A stretch of DNA of 64,000 nt from Lysinibacillus sphaericus. Its GTDB lineage: Bacteria; Bacillota; Bacilli; Bacillales_A; Planococcaceae. Location: the NCBI RefSeq assembly GCF_001629735.1, contig NZ_CP015224.1, positions 1 through 64,000 of the forward strand, read 5' to 3'. The translations under genes were made by a program, and so were the position numbers. The notes under the pieces are model-generated. The model was not told the origin of the DNA. It searched no databases and saw only the letters and a list, made by a program, of their open reading frames with translations. Below are positions 26,054 to 35,390 of the stretch, in pieces (within the stretch, counting starts at the first letter, position 1; every line of letters starts with the position of its first letter).

Positions 26054-27520
26054 ATGTATGCAGAGGAATTGTTAAGTGCATTACCTTTGAAAAAAATAAT
26101 TGGCATGTTGCCAGACCAAGTGACTGATATCGTAGTAGATTCAAGAAGTGTACAGCCAAATAGCATGTTTGTTTGTATTAAAGGTTATACAGTGGATGGA
26201 CATGACTATGCTCAAAAGGCTGTAGATGGAGGTGCTACGATTGTTGTAACAGAGCGGGAATTGCCGCTAGGTGAGATGATTGCTCAAGTAATTGTAAAAG
26301 ACACAGACCGTGCAGTAGGCTTGTTAGCCGCAAAGTTTTTTGATTATCCTTCCAAAGATATAACGATGATCGGGGTAACGGGAACGAATGGTAAAACATC
26401 TGTAACAGGTATTATTCAAAATATTATGCATGGTATGGGTGAAAAATCTGCCTTATCTGGCACAATTGGCTTTAATTTAAATGGAATTTTATATGAATCT
26501 GCCAATACAACAAGTGATGCGTTATCAACACAACAAATGATTTTTAGAGCAAAAATGGAAGGCTGTCGTTTAATGACGATGGAGGTTTCATCCCATGGAT
26601 TAGCACTTGGACGTTTAGCAGGTGTTGACTATGATGTAGCTATTTTTACAAATCTAACGCACGATCATCTTGATTTCCATGGTACGATGGAGGAATATGG
26701 GCATGCCAAAGGTTTATTATTCTCCCAGCTTGGACAAGATTTAGAAAAAAATAAATTTGTTGTGCTAAATGCCGATGATGCTTGGTCAGAGCGGTACGCA
26801 GCTATGACACCATTTCCAGTGTGGACATATGGTTTAAAAAATGAAACAGCAGATTTCCGTGCCATTAACTGTGAATATCACGATTATATGACATCTTTTG
26901 ATGTGGAGATGTCAGAAGGAATTTATCGTGTGAAAATGAATTTACTAGGTGAATTTAACATTTATAATGTGTTAGCAGCAATGGTGGCATTTTATGGTCG
27001 TGGCTATTCTATGGAGGCCATTATTGAGCAAATCGAGCAACTTCCACCAGTTAAAGGACGTATGGAAAAAGTATGCTCTGAGCTACCTGTACAAATGTTT
27101 GTTGATTATGCACATACACCTGATGCTATTGAAAAAGCGATTGAGGCAGCACAACCATATAAAAAGGGCAAACTTATTTTCTTAGTTGGGACAGGTGGTA
27201 ACCGTGATAAATCAAAACGTCCTGCCATGGCTGAGAAGGCGTCGGCAGCAGAGTATGTTATTTTGACAACAGATGACCCACGCTATGAGGACTATAATAG
27301 TATTACGGGTGATTTGGCAAAAGGGATGTTACATGACAATTTTGCCTGTATCGGAGATCGTGCAGAGGCAGTTCGTCATGCGATTGAGGTTGCTGAACCA
27401 GGCGATATGATTATTTTTGCTGGTAAAGGCCATGAGGATTATCAAATTATTGAAAATACAAAATTTCCGCATAGTGATGCAGAAATAGCAATAGAAGCTG
27501 GCCGTTTGAAATTTGTTTGA
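26054..27520 (+). CDS. murE: UDP-MurNAc-tripeptide synthetase MurE
   Basis: The 488-residue Mur ligase has an N-terminal uridine-binding domain (VDSRSVQPNSMFV), ATP loop GVTGTNGKTS, central TTSDALSTQQ and the NLTHDHLDFHGTMEEY stretch leading to the lysine that is carbamylated in the family (GHAKGLLF), and a C-terminal ligase domain. It adds the third amino acid to UDP-MurNAc-L-Ala-D-Glu. The specificity motif reads DDPR rather than the DNPR usual for meso-diaminopimelate enzymes, so Lys versus mDAP is undecided. GGAGGA seven bases upstream fixes the start. It is outside the usual division-cell-wall cluster. Confidence 0.9.
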   Translation: MYAEELLSALPLKKIIGMLPDQVTDIVVDSRSVQPNSMFVCIKGYTVDGHDYAQKAVDGGATIVVTERELPLGEMIAQVIVKDTDRAVGLLAAKFFDYPSKDITMIGVTGTNGKTSVTGIIQNIMHGMGEKSALSGTIGFNLNGILYESANTTSDALSTQQMIFRAKMEGCRLMTMEVSSHGLALGRLAGVDYDVAIFTNLTHDHLDFHGTMEEYGHAKGLLFSQLGQDLEKNKFVVLNADDAWSERYAAMTPFPVWTYGLKNETADFRAINCEYHDYMTSFDVEMSEGIYRVKMNLLGEFNIYNVLAAMVAFYGRGYSMEAIIEQIEQLPPVKGRMEKVCSELPVQMFVDYAHTPDAIEKAIEAAQPYKKGKLIFLVGTGGNRDKSKRPAMAEKASAAEYVILTTDDPRYEDYNSITGDLAKGMLHDNFACIGDRAEAVRHAIEVAEPGDMIIFAGKGHEDYQIIENTKFPHSDAEIAIEAGRLKFV

Positions 27521-27537
27521 TGGAATATAAGATTTAG

Positions 27538-27575
27538 GAAACCCTTTTAGATAGTACTAAAGGGTTTTCTTTTTG
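27538..27575 (+). terminator. Terminator after murE
   Basis: AAACCCTTTTAG and CTAAAGGGTTT form a stem with one bulge, followed by TCTTTTT. Confidence 0.78.
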
Positions 27576-27654
27576 GCGATTTCATGTAAAAAGGTTGTAC
27601 GAAAGGCAAGACTTCTTTTATTATTATTAAGTATGAAAAAAGGAGAATGACGAG

Positions 27655-29232
27655 ATGAATTCAAATTTAGAAAAAGATATACAATCCCGTCGTACTTTTG
27701 CCATTATCAGTCACCCTGATGCTGGGAAAACGACGATTACAGAAAAGCTTTTACTTTTTGGAGGCGCCATTCGTGACGCAGGGACAGTAAAAGGAAAAAA
27801 AACAGGTAAGTTTGCAACATCTGACTGGATGGAAATCGAAAAGCAACGTGGTATCTCTGTTACTTCTTCCGTGATGCAATTTGACTATAATGGCTCACGT
27901 GTGAATATCTTGGATACCCCTGGGCACCAAGACTTCTCAGAAGATACTTATCGCACATTAATGGCAGTAGATAGTGCTGTCATGGTAGTGGACGCCGCTA
28001 AAGGGATAGAGGCGCAAACTTTAAAGCTATTTAAGGTTTGTAAAATGCGCGGTATTCCGATTTTCACTTTTATTAATAAATTGGACCGTCAAGGGAAAGA
28101 GCCGCTTGAGCTAATAGAAGAGCTTGAGGAAGTACTGGGGATACATGCATATCCTATGAACTGGCCGATTGGTATGGGGAAAGAGTTTCTTGGTATTTAT
28201 GATCGTTACAATAAGCGTATTGAGCAGTTCCGTACGGATGAAGCTGAACGCTTTCTGCCAATAGATGAAAATGGTGAACTTGCTGTAGAGCATCCGATGA
28301 AAGTTACTTCTTATTATTCTCAAGCAATGGATGATATATTACTACTGGACGAGGCTGGTAATGAATATTCGGAAGAAAAAATTCGTCGTGGCGAATTAAC
28401 ACCAGTGTTCTTTGGTTCAGCTTTAACAAATTTTGGGGTACAAACATTCCTAGAGACTTACTTACAATTTGCACCAATACCACAGCCTAGAATTACGGAA
28501 GATGAGCAGTTTATTGATCCGCTTGAACAAGAGGAATTTTCAGGATTCATATTCAAAATTCAAGCTAATATGAATCCTGCGCACCGTGACCGTATTGCCT
28601 TTGTCCGTATTGTGTCTGGTAAATTTGAGCGTGGCATGAATATGACTTTGTCTCGTACTGGCAAATCCTTTAAAGTCACACAATCTACACAATTCCTAGC
28701 TGATGATCGTGAGACTGTAGATGAAGCTGTTGCAGGGGATATTATCGGTTTATATGACACAGGGACTTATCAAATTGGAGATACCGTAGTGGGTGGTAAA
28801 AAAACATTCCAATTTGAAAAATTACCACAGTTTACTCCAGAGTTATTTGTCCGTGTAACGGCTAAAAACGTAATGAAATCGAAGCAATTCCATAAAGGTA
28901 TTTTACAATTAGTACAAGAAGGTGCCATTCAATATTATAAAACACTGCACACAGAGGAAGTTATTCTTGGAGCAGTGGGTCAACTTCAATTTGAAGTATT
29001 TGAACATCGTATGAAAAATGAATACAATGTGGAAGTAAGGATGGAGCCAATTGGTTCGAAAATTGCCCGTTGGATTGAAAATGAAGAGGATGTTAAAGAA
29101 TCTATGTCCTCTGGACGTTCAATGCTGGTGAAAGATCGTTTTGATAATCTTGTGTTCTTATTCGAAAATGAGTTTGCCATGCGTTGGTTTGCCGATAAAA
29201 ATGAAAACATTAAACTTTATAGCCTTCTTTAA
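27655..29232 (+). CDS. prfC: Peptide chain release factor 3
   Basis: The 525-residue translational GTPase has G1 SHPDAGKTT, switch region [12 protein letters not shown]3 DTPGHQDF and G4 NKLD, then an EF-like domain II and the RF3-specific C-terminal domain ([13 protein letters not shown]). It recycles RF1/RF2 after peptide release. Length and motifs distinguish it from EF-G and TetM-like proteins. The ATG follows AAGGAGA. RF3 is patchily distributed in Bacilli, so its presence is mildly informative. Confidence 0.94.
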   Translation: MNSNLEKDIQSRRTFAIISHPDAGKTTITEKLLLFGGAIRDAGTVKGKKTGKFATSDWMEIEKQRGISVTSSVMQFDYNGSRVNILDTPGHQDFSEDTYRTLMAVDSAVMVVDAAKGIEAQTLKLFKVCKMRGIPIFTFINKLDRQGKEPLELIEELEEVLGIHAYPMNWPIGMGKEFLGIYDRYNKRIEQFRTDEAERFLPIDENGELAVEHPMKVTSYYSQAMDDILLLDEAGNEYSEEKIRRGELTPVFFGSALTNFGVQTFLETYLQFAPIPQPRITEDEQFIDPLEQEEFSGFIFKIQANMNPAHRDRIAFVRIVSGKFERGMNMTLSRTGKSFKVTQSTQFLADDRETVDEAVAGDIIGLYDTGTYQIGDTVVGGKKTFQFEKLPQFTPELFVRVTAKNVMKSKQFHKGILQLVQEGAIQYYKTLHTEEVILGAVGQLQFEVFEHRMKNEYNVEVRMEPIGSKIARWIENEEDVKESMSSGRSMLVKDRFDNLVFLFENEFAMRWFADKNENIKLYSLL

Positions 29233-29237
29233 TAGTC

Positions 29238-29273
29238 AACACGAATCGACAATTTTGCGATTCGTGTTTTTTT
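29238..29273 (+). terminator. Terminator after prfC
   Basis: AACACGAATCG / CGATTCGTGTT stem followed by TTTTT. Confidence 0.85.
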
Positions 29274-29424
29274 ACAAGGAAATTTGACACGGATTGTAGA
29301 ATATATACAGTATTAGGAAATTTGAATTCGCAAATGCGCTTAAGATAGGAAATTAGCTCATTTATAAAATAATGCCCTTTTCGGCTATGATAGAAAGGAA
29401 GAGGTAGAAGAAGGAGTTTTTAAT

Positions 29425-32400
29425 ATGAACATCAGTAATTTTTCGATTAAAAGACCAGTATTTACTATTGTAACGATGCTATTTGTAATTTTATTAGGTG
29501 GTGTATCGTTATTAAAAATACCGATTACTTTAATACCTGAGCTAAATCCGCCAATAGGTGTAGTAGTCACCTCTTATCCGGGAGCCAGTCCAACAGAGGT
29601 GAATGAAAGGGTGACGAAGCCTTTAGAGGCAACACTAGCCACCTTACCAGGCATTAAGAAACTACAATCAACTTCACAAGAAGGAAGCAATTTAATCGTC
29701 CTTGAATTCAATTGGTCCACCAACCTAGAAGATGTCCAGCTTGATATTTTACAGAGAATTGATATGACACCACTTCCCAATGATGCGGGCAAACCAAGCT
29801 TTTTAAAGTTTGATCCATCCCAATTTCCCATTATTCAGCTTTCATTGCGGGCAGAAAATGAAAATGTAGATGTGCGCTTATTAGCAGAGGATTTAGAAAA
29901 GGAGCTTCGACGGACAGAGGGTGTCGCAAGTGTAAATGTTTCTGGGAAGCTTATAGAGGAAATACAAATAACGTTAGATGAGGTAAAGTTAGTCGAAAAA
30001 GGCTTAACACAGGCAGATATTATTCAAATAGTCCAAGCGAACAATGTATCACTTCCTGGTGACCCTGTTTTAACTGATGATGGAAAAATGTTAACAACAC
30101 GTATTGTTAGTACTTTAACATCACCTCAGGATATAGCCGATTTAATTGTTTCCGTGAATCCTTTAACAGGTGAAGCGTTAACAGTTGGCAACCTCGCCTC
30201 TGTTAAAAGGGCAGAACAGCCATCTGTAACGACAACCCGTGCCAATGAGCATGCAGCAGTTCTTATGTCCGTTTTACAGGAGTCGGGTGCGAATACTGCT
30301 GAAGTGTCAAAGGAGTTTCAACAAACCTTAAATGAATTGCTAGAGAAAGAGCAATACAGGGGAATTACAGCAGACATATTAGTAGATCAAGGCAACTACG
30401 TGGATATTGCCATTAGCAACATAGGCTCTTCCTTAATTTTAGGAGGTCTGTTTGCGATGGTCGTTCTTTTTGTGTTTTTACGCAGTGTGAAGAGCCCTAT
30501 CATTATTGGTATTGCCATCCCCTATTCGGTTATTGTGACATTTGTATTAATGTTTTTGGCTGATTTTTCACTCAATATTATGACATTAGGTGCTCTAGCA
30601 TTGGGTATTGGCATGCTAGTGGATAATGCAATCGTTGTTATTGAAAATATTGAAAGACACTTAGGGTTAGGAAAAGATCCTATTACAGCAGCGCAGGAAG
30701 GGACAAGGGAAGTTGCTCTTGCGATTACTGCTTCAACACTAACAACAATCGCTGTCTTTATTCCTGTTATGTTCATCGAAGGACTGATTGGACAAATTTT
30801 TACAGAATTTGCTCTCACTATTTCATTTAGTTTAATTGCCTCTTTAGTAGTTGCCCTTACAGTAGTACCGATGCTAGCGAGTCGGCTATTAAAAATGAAA
30901 AGTATTAACTTTTATGAGCAGCGTAGTAAATCTCTATTTTATAGGCAGTACAAATCGTCTATTGTGTGGGTTCTGCAGCATCGCATGCTCCTACTAATTT
31001 TCACGGTAGTTTGCTTTGGCCTATCATTATTTGGATTGACTAGAATAGGTACTGAATTTTTACCACCTACCGATGAAGGTTTTACAACTATTAGCGTCAA
31101 TCTTGAAAAGGGTGTAGCTGTATCGAAAACTGAACAGGTAGTCAGAAAGATTGAGGAACGTTTAAAGCAGGAAAAAGATGTGGATGTTTATGTTAGTTTA
31201 ATCGGCGGTACACAACAATCACAATCACGTGGACAAACTAGCCCGAACCAAGCAGAGATGTATGTAAAGCTTGTGCCTTTAGCAGAAAGAGAACGTTCAA
31301 TTTTTGAATTTGTTGAAGAGCTAGAGCAAGACTTACTGGGAGAGCTAGAGGAGAAGACTGAACTGACATTTAACGTATCGACAGCAACTGGCTCATCACC
31401 GCATACTTTAACGTTTCGATTAACCGACTCTGATGAACAAAGGCTCCAAGAGGCAGTCAATAAAGTACAACAAGACCTGCAAGCAATTGAAGAGGTGACG
31501 AAAGTTTCCACAGATTTAGATAATACTGTTCAAGAAATTCAAATTGAAGTAAACCGAGAAAAGGCAAAAGACTATGGTTTCATACCCGCGCAAATTGCAC
31601 AGTCTGTCAATCAAATGACAAGAGGACAATTAACCTCCCAATTAATTGCAGAGGATGGTGCTGTATTACCTGTCTACACAGGTTTCGGTCAGCTCTTCAA
31701 TGATAGTATAGATTCACTAAAAGCAATGCAACTGCGTTCACCAGCAGGGGTATTTGTGAAATTAGAGGATGTTGCGACAGTTTCTATAAAAGAGGGACCC
31801 GTCTCTATTCGCCGTTCAGATCAGGCGGCAGCAGTGGCATTTTTTGTTGAATATGAAACGAAGGAATCTTTAGGGGGAATATCGGCAAAAGTAGATAAAG
31901 CAATAAAGAGTGCTCAATTAGCTCCTACTACACAAATCGTATTTAGCGGTGATCGTGAGCTTTATGATAGTGCAATCGATGATATGCTATTAGCAGTGAT
32001 TCTTGCCATTATATTAGTGTATATTGTGATGGCTGCTCAATTTGAATCATTCAAATATCCGTTTGTCATTATGTTTACGGTTCCATTAATGATCATAGGG
32101 GTAGCGGCTGCCATGTTTGCTACAAATACTTTAATTGGTGTGACATCTGTAATAGGAATTTTAGTACTTGTAGGGATTGTTGTAAATAATGGTATTGTGC
32201 TAGTTGATTATATTAATCAGCAAAAAGCAAATGGTATGTCTGCTTATGAAGCAATTTTACTAGCTACTCAGGATCGTCTCCGTCCAATCTTAATGACAGC
32301 GTTAACAACTATATTAGGGTTGTTGCCACTTGCACTTGGCATAGGTGAAGGAACAGAGATGAATCAACCGATGGGAATAGCTGTTATTGGAGGACTTGTG

Positions 32401-32478
32401 ACTTCCACGTTACTAACCCTATATATTGTACCGATTGTTTATAGTTTAGTGGATAAAGAAACAAGAAAGATGCGTTAG
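29425..32478 (+). CDS. swrC: RND-family efflux transporter (SwrC/YerP-like)
   Basis: The 1017-residue protein has the RND layout: helix 1 after SIKRPVFTIVTML, a large extracellular loop, helices 2-6 with the proton-relay motif GIGMLVDNAIVVIENI, helix 7, a second loop, and the final helices with GIVVNNGIVLVDYI. In Bacillus the SwrC relative exports surfactin and allows swarming; other substrates are possible. Gram-positive RND pumps work without an outer-membrane channel. No periplasmic adaptor gene is adjacent. The SDR gene 20 bases downstream is probably co-transcribed. Confidence 0.88.
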   Translation: MNISNFSIKRPVFTIVTMLFVILLGGVSLLKIPITLIPELNPPIGVVVTSYPGASPTEVNERVTKPLEATLATLPGIKKLQSTSQEGSNLIVLEFNWSTNLEDVQLDILQRIDMTPLPNDAGKPSFLKFDPSQFPIIQLSLRAENENVDVRLLAEDLEKELRRTEGVASVNVSGKLIEEIQITLDEVKLVEKGLTQADIIQIVQANNVSLPGDPVLTDDGKMLTTRIVSTLTSPQDIADLIVSVNPLTGEALTVGNLASVKRAEQPSVTTTRANEHAAVLMSVLQESGANTAEVSKEFQQTLNELLEKEQYRGITADILVDQGNYVDIAISNIGSSLILGGLFAMVVLFVFLRSVKSPIIIGIAIPYSVIVTFVLMFLADFSLNIMTLGALALGIGMLVDNAIVVIENIERHLGLGKDPITAAQEGTREVALAITASTLTTIAVFIPVMFIEGLIGQIFTEFALTISFSLIASLVVALTVVPMLASRLLKMKSINFYEQRSKSLFYRQYKSSIVWVLQHRMLLLIFTVVCFGLSLFGLTRIGTEFLPPTDEGFTTISVNLEKGVAVSKTEQVVRKIEERLKQEKDVDVYVSLIGGTQQSQSRGQTSPNQAEMYVKLVPLAERERSIFEFVEELEQDLLGELEEKTELTFNVSTATGSSPHTLTFRLTDSDEQRLQEAVNKVQQDLQAIEEVTKVSTDLDNTVQEIQIEVNREKAKDYGFIPAQIAQSVNQMTRGQLTSQLIAEDGAVLPVYTGFGQLFNDSIDSLKAMQLRSPAGVFVKLEDVATVSIKEGPVSIRRSDQAAAVAFFVEYETKESLGGISAKVDKAIKSAQLAPTTQIVFSGDRELYDSAIDDMLLAVILAIILVYIVMAAQFESFKYPFVIMFTVPLMIIGVAAAMFATNTLIGVTSVIGILVLVGIVVNNGIVLVDYINQQKANGMSAYEAILLATQDRLRPILMTALTTILGLLPLALGIGEGTEMNQPMGIAVIGGLVTSTLLTLYIVPIVYSLVDKETRKMR

Positions 32479-32498
32479 AATCAAGGGGGGAATGGTAG

Positions 32499-33584
32499 AT
32501 GAAAGTTCATTTTTTTACTGGTTTTCCTGGTTTCATTTCAAGTCAATTAATTAGGTCATTGTTCCGAAACAAACAAACGCAACAGGTTATAGCAATCGTA
32601 TTGACTGGCGAAACCATTAAGGCCCATCATGAGAAAAATAAAATAGTAAATGAATTTCCTAACTGTTCGATTCGAATTGTAGAGGGTGATATTACCCTAC
32701 CGAATCTTGGTGTAGATAATCAAGTAATAGAAGAAATCATACCTCAAATTGAAGTACTTTGGCATTTAGCAGCTATATATGATTTAGCTGTACCACGTGA
32801 TATTGCTTGGAAAGTGAATGTTCATGGGACAACAATGGTGAATGAATTTGTGCGTTCTTTACCTAATTTAAAACGCTATATGTACTTTAGTACGGCATAT
32901 GTGGCTGGTACACGTGAGGGGTTACTGCGTGAAAGTGAACTGATCCGACCATTCGCATTTAAAAATTATTATGAAGAGACAAAATATGAGGCTGAGCTCC
33001 GAGTAGAAGATTTAAAATCAGAAATCCCATTAACAATCATTAGACCTGGCATTGTGAGGGGACATTCTGAAACCGGTGAAACTATTAAGTTTGATGGACC
33101 CTATTTCTTTTTAAATTTAGTAGAACGCTTAAAATGTTTACCTATTATTCCGTATATTGGACAATCTACGTCTACAATTAATGTAGTACCAGTAGATTAT
33201 ATATTAAATGCCTCGACTTTTTTGGCATCAGAACAAGAGGCTGAAGGCAAGACACTTCATTTAACAGATCCGAACCCTCATCCTGTACAGGAAGTATATC
33301 GTACTATGGTGAAACTAGTGACGAATGCTTATCCGAAGGGGCGTTTACCGTTTGCGTGGGCAAAACTATCTCTGCAAATCCCTTTTATTCGGAGAAAGTT
33401 AGGGGTGGAACAGGAGACATTAGATTATTTAACATGGAATGCCACATTCGACACGACTGAAGCCCAGAAAATTCTACAAAAAGGTGGAATTACATGTCCT
33501 GATTTTATTCAAACGATGCCGAAAATGATTGATTTTTATTTAGCACATAAAGAAGATACGAGCTACCAGATACAAATTAAGTAA
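32499..33584 (+). CDS. Extended SDR protein of the fatty-acyl-CoA-reductase-like (NAD_binding_4) type
   Basis: The 361-residue protein starts with FFTGFPGFISSQLIRSL, a TGxxGF-type nucleotide loop, and has YYEETKYEAE (YxxxK) with an upstream serine region FSTAYVAG. IIRPGIVRGHSETGE follows as in thioester-reductase and epimerase relatives. Substrate not recognised; lipid or acyl-CoA modification is one option. It follows swrC by 20 bases behind AAGGGGGG, so a functional link with the pump, for example to a lipidic cargo, is possible. Confidence 0.7.
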   Translation: MKVHFFTGFPGFISSQLIRSLFRNKQTQQVIAIVLTGETIKAHHEKNKIVNEFPNCSIRIVEGDITLPNLGVDNQVIEEIIPQIEVLWHLAAIYDLAVPRDIAWKVNVHGTTMVNEFVRSLPNLKRYMYFSTAYVAGTREGLLRESELIRPFAFKNYYEETKYEAELRVEDLKSEIPLTIIRPGIVRGHSETGETIKFDGPYFFLNLVERLKCLPIIPYIGQSTSTINVVPVDYILNASTFLASEQEAEGKTLHLTDPNPHPVQEVYRTMVKLVTNAYPKGRLPFAWAKLSLQIPFIRRKLGVEQETLDYLTWNATFDTTEAQKILQKGGITCPDFIQTMPKMIDFYLAHKEDTSYQIQIK

Positions 33585-33654
33585 TGAAAAAAACCATTTA
33601 GATATTTTTGTCAGCTGTAAATGATAGTGCTATAATATTTGAAAGAAGATACCT

Positions 33655-33857
33655 TCGACACTTTGTCAAAGGGGAGTAGCTAACAGGTTTTGCAATTGTA
33701 CCTGGTTTCACATTCGTCAAGACATGGTTTTACCATCGGATGTGATAGTGAATGGCTCTATACGTAAAATGATGACTGATGACGTGTAGATTGATGTACC
33801 GATAAGGTACTAATTTACTTAGCGAGACCTTTGCCACTTAAGGCAGGGGTTTTTTTC
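33655..33857 (+). ncRNA. yybP-ykoY (manganese) riboswitch
   Basis: The 5' consensus AAAGGGGAGTAGC (33668-33680) and the 3' consensus GCGAGACCTTTGCC (33822-33835) are both present, and CCTTTGCC pairs with GGCAGGGG before TTTTTTT as an expression-platform terminator. The aptamer's variable middle is long, about 140 bases. It precedes a TerC-family gene, exactly as for ykoY. In this class Mn2+ binding favours antitermination and expression of the membrane protein downstream. Confidence 0.9.
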
Positions 33858-33922
33858 TTTTGTAACTTTAGTGGAACAAGTCATTTTGGGGTATTTCGAG
33901 CTTAGAGGAGGCACTAGCATAA

Positions 33923-34681
33923 ATGGAAGCAATAATATTACAATACGGCTGGGTTTTAATTGTCCTAGTTGTTTTAGAGGGTTTACTAGCGGCTGATAAT
34001 GCAGTAGTAATGGCTGTAATGGTCAAACATTTACCGCAAGAACAACAAAAAAAAGCGTTATTTTACGGATTATTTGGTGCTCTGATTTTTCGATTCGCTG
34101 CTCTTTTTGTCATTACTGTTTTAGTAAACTATTGGCAAATACAAGCAGTAGGTGCGGCTTATCTGCTATTTATGTCGGCGAAAAATATTTATGATTTGCG
34201 CAAACATAAAAATGATGAGGAAGAAGATACGAGTGAAAAGGCTGGGAAAAAGGGGTCTGGATTCTGGTTAACTGTACTCAAAGTAGAAGCAGCAGATATT
34301 GCATTTGCTATTGATTCAATGCTGGCAGCAGTGGCTATCGCTGTCACGTTGCCTCATTTAGGGAATTTTGATATCGGTGGCATCAATGGTGGACAATTTA
34401 TCGTTATGCTCCTAGGCGGTTTTATCGGGGTTATTATGATGCGTTTTGCTGCCCAATGGTTTGTTAAAGTATTAAATGATTATCCTTCACTTGAAACAGC
34501 AGCATTTTTAATCGTTGGCTGGGTAGGGGTAAAGCTCGTTGTTTTAACATTAGCCCACGAAAAAGTAGGGATATTACCTGCAGAATTCCCGCATTCCACT
34601 GCATGGGAGTTAACATTCTGGATTGTCTTACTAGGCATAGCATTTTTCGGCTATATAGTAGGTGTTCGAAATAAAAAATAG
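33923..34681 (+). CDS. ykoY: TerC-family membrane protein (YkoY-like)
   Basis: The 252-residue polytopic protein has the paired acidic motifs of TerC proteins in membrane helices: EGLLAADNAVVMAVMV near the N-terminus and KVEAADIAFAIDSM in the middle. A charged loop (KHKNDEEEDTSEKAG) separates them. TerC/Alx proteins mediate Mn2+ export or metalation of exported enzymes; the Mn2+-type riboswitch upstream fits. GAGGAGG precedes the ATG by 11 bases. Confidence 0.9.
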   Translation: MEAIILQYGWVLIVLVVLEGLLAADNAVVMAVMVKHLPQEQQKKALFYGLFGALIFRFAALFVITVLVNYWQIQAVGAAYLLFMSAKNIYDLRKHKNDEEEDTSEKAGKKGSGFWLTVLKVEAADIAFAIDSMLAAVAIAVTLPHLGNFDIGGINGGQFIVMLLGGFIGVIMMRFAAQWFVKVLNDYPSLETAAFLIVGWVGVKLVVLTLAHEKVGILPAEFPHSTAWELTFWIVLLGIAFFGYIVGVRNKK

Positions 34682-34719
34682 CTATTAGTCAGTAGACAAA
34701 AGCCATCGAAAAATTGGAT

Positions 34720-34781
34720 ATGCTCCCTATTAGATAGACAGATTAAAAATAAAATTTGTTTATCTAAGGGGAGCATTTTTT
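34720..34781 (+). terminator. Terminator after terC
   Basis: TGCTCCC pairs with GGGAGCA and an inner segment AGATAGACA with TTGTTTATCT; TTTTTT follows. Confidence 0.75.
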
Positions 34782-34814
34782 GGATGAAATAAACATCCAA
34801 TCGAGTTAAAATGA

Positions 34815-35036
34815 CATATCCTTCAATTGTTCGAGGAAGGTCACTTTACTATCTGGCCATTGTACGAAAGGTTTTCATTACAACCTCAAACTTTATATAG
34901 CTGGAAAATGAAATATGAGGCAAATGGACGTGATGAATTACAGGCAGCTACTTCATGTGAAATTTAATCAAAAGAGTTAAAATGAGCGGCTTTGGAAGAC
35001 TATATTCAATGGAGAGTTAGATTCAGCGATAAATGA
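34815..35036 (+). pseudogene. Decayed IS3-type transposase OrfA remnant
   Basis: One continuous frame with two internal stops (TAA 34965, TGA 34983) reads QLFEEGHFTIWPLYERF, then LQPQTLYSWKMKYEANG, then SKELK and AALEDYIQW. This resembles the helix-turn-helix OrfA of IS3-family elements (xxTLYxWxxKYxxxG). No terminal repeats or OrfB were found. Functionless. Confidence 0.45.
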
Positions 35037-35072
35037 CGCTATTTATTTTAAAATCAATATCGCTACCAGAAA

Positions 35073-35117
35073 CAATTAAACGGCTTGAGTCCTTAGAATT
35101 CAGAGCGCAAGCCGCTT
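35073..35117 (-). terminator. Terminator of the 27-residue peptide gene
   Basis: CGGCTTG (35081-35087) pairs with CAAGCCG (35108-35114); on the minus strand it is followed by TTTAATTGTTT. Confidence 0.6.
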
Positions 35118-35143
35118 TATACATTTTTTATTATTTCCACTAT

Positions 35144-35227
35144 CTATATCAAACCAATTAGTAGTACTACTAATAAGCCTCCAATTGTAAAAATAAAAAT
35201 ACTCCAAGCCTTTAACCACTTATTCAA
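35144..35227 (-). CDS. 27-residue single-span membrane peptide
   Basis: Too short for automatic calling. TTG start five bases after a perfect GGAGGTG; the frame encodes MNKWLKAWSIFIFTIGG, then a run of Leu/Val/Ile, ending GLI and a TAG stop. Positive residues precede one hydrophobic helix, so the N-terminus should be cytosolic. A hairpin terminator follows. It is divergent from the KtrB-type potassium transporter gene, 163 bases away, and might modulate it, in the manner of other tiny transporter subunits; this is inference only. Confidence 0.6.
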   Translation of the reverse strand: MNKWLKAWSIFIFTIGGLLVVLLIGLI

Positions 35228-35390
35228 AACTTCACCTCCAAAATGAAAAAAGTATTTCGAATCATCCAATTATATTTATTCTTTATCGAGTCGAAAAGTA
35301 TAGTAATCACTATTCCTCTTTCTTTTTTCTTGTATTTTTTCTATACTATAATCTATCTAGTTGGGCATCATATGTAGAGGGGTTGTTAAA

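Noticed and set aside
35241-35390. c-di-AMP riboswitch upstream of ktrB
   Set aside because: The interval is too short and lacks ydaO-class consensus elements.
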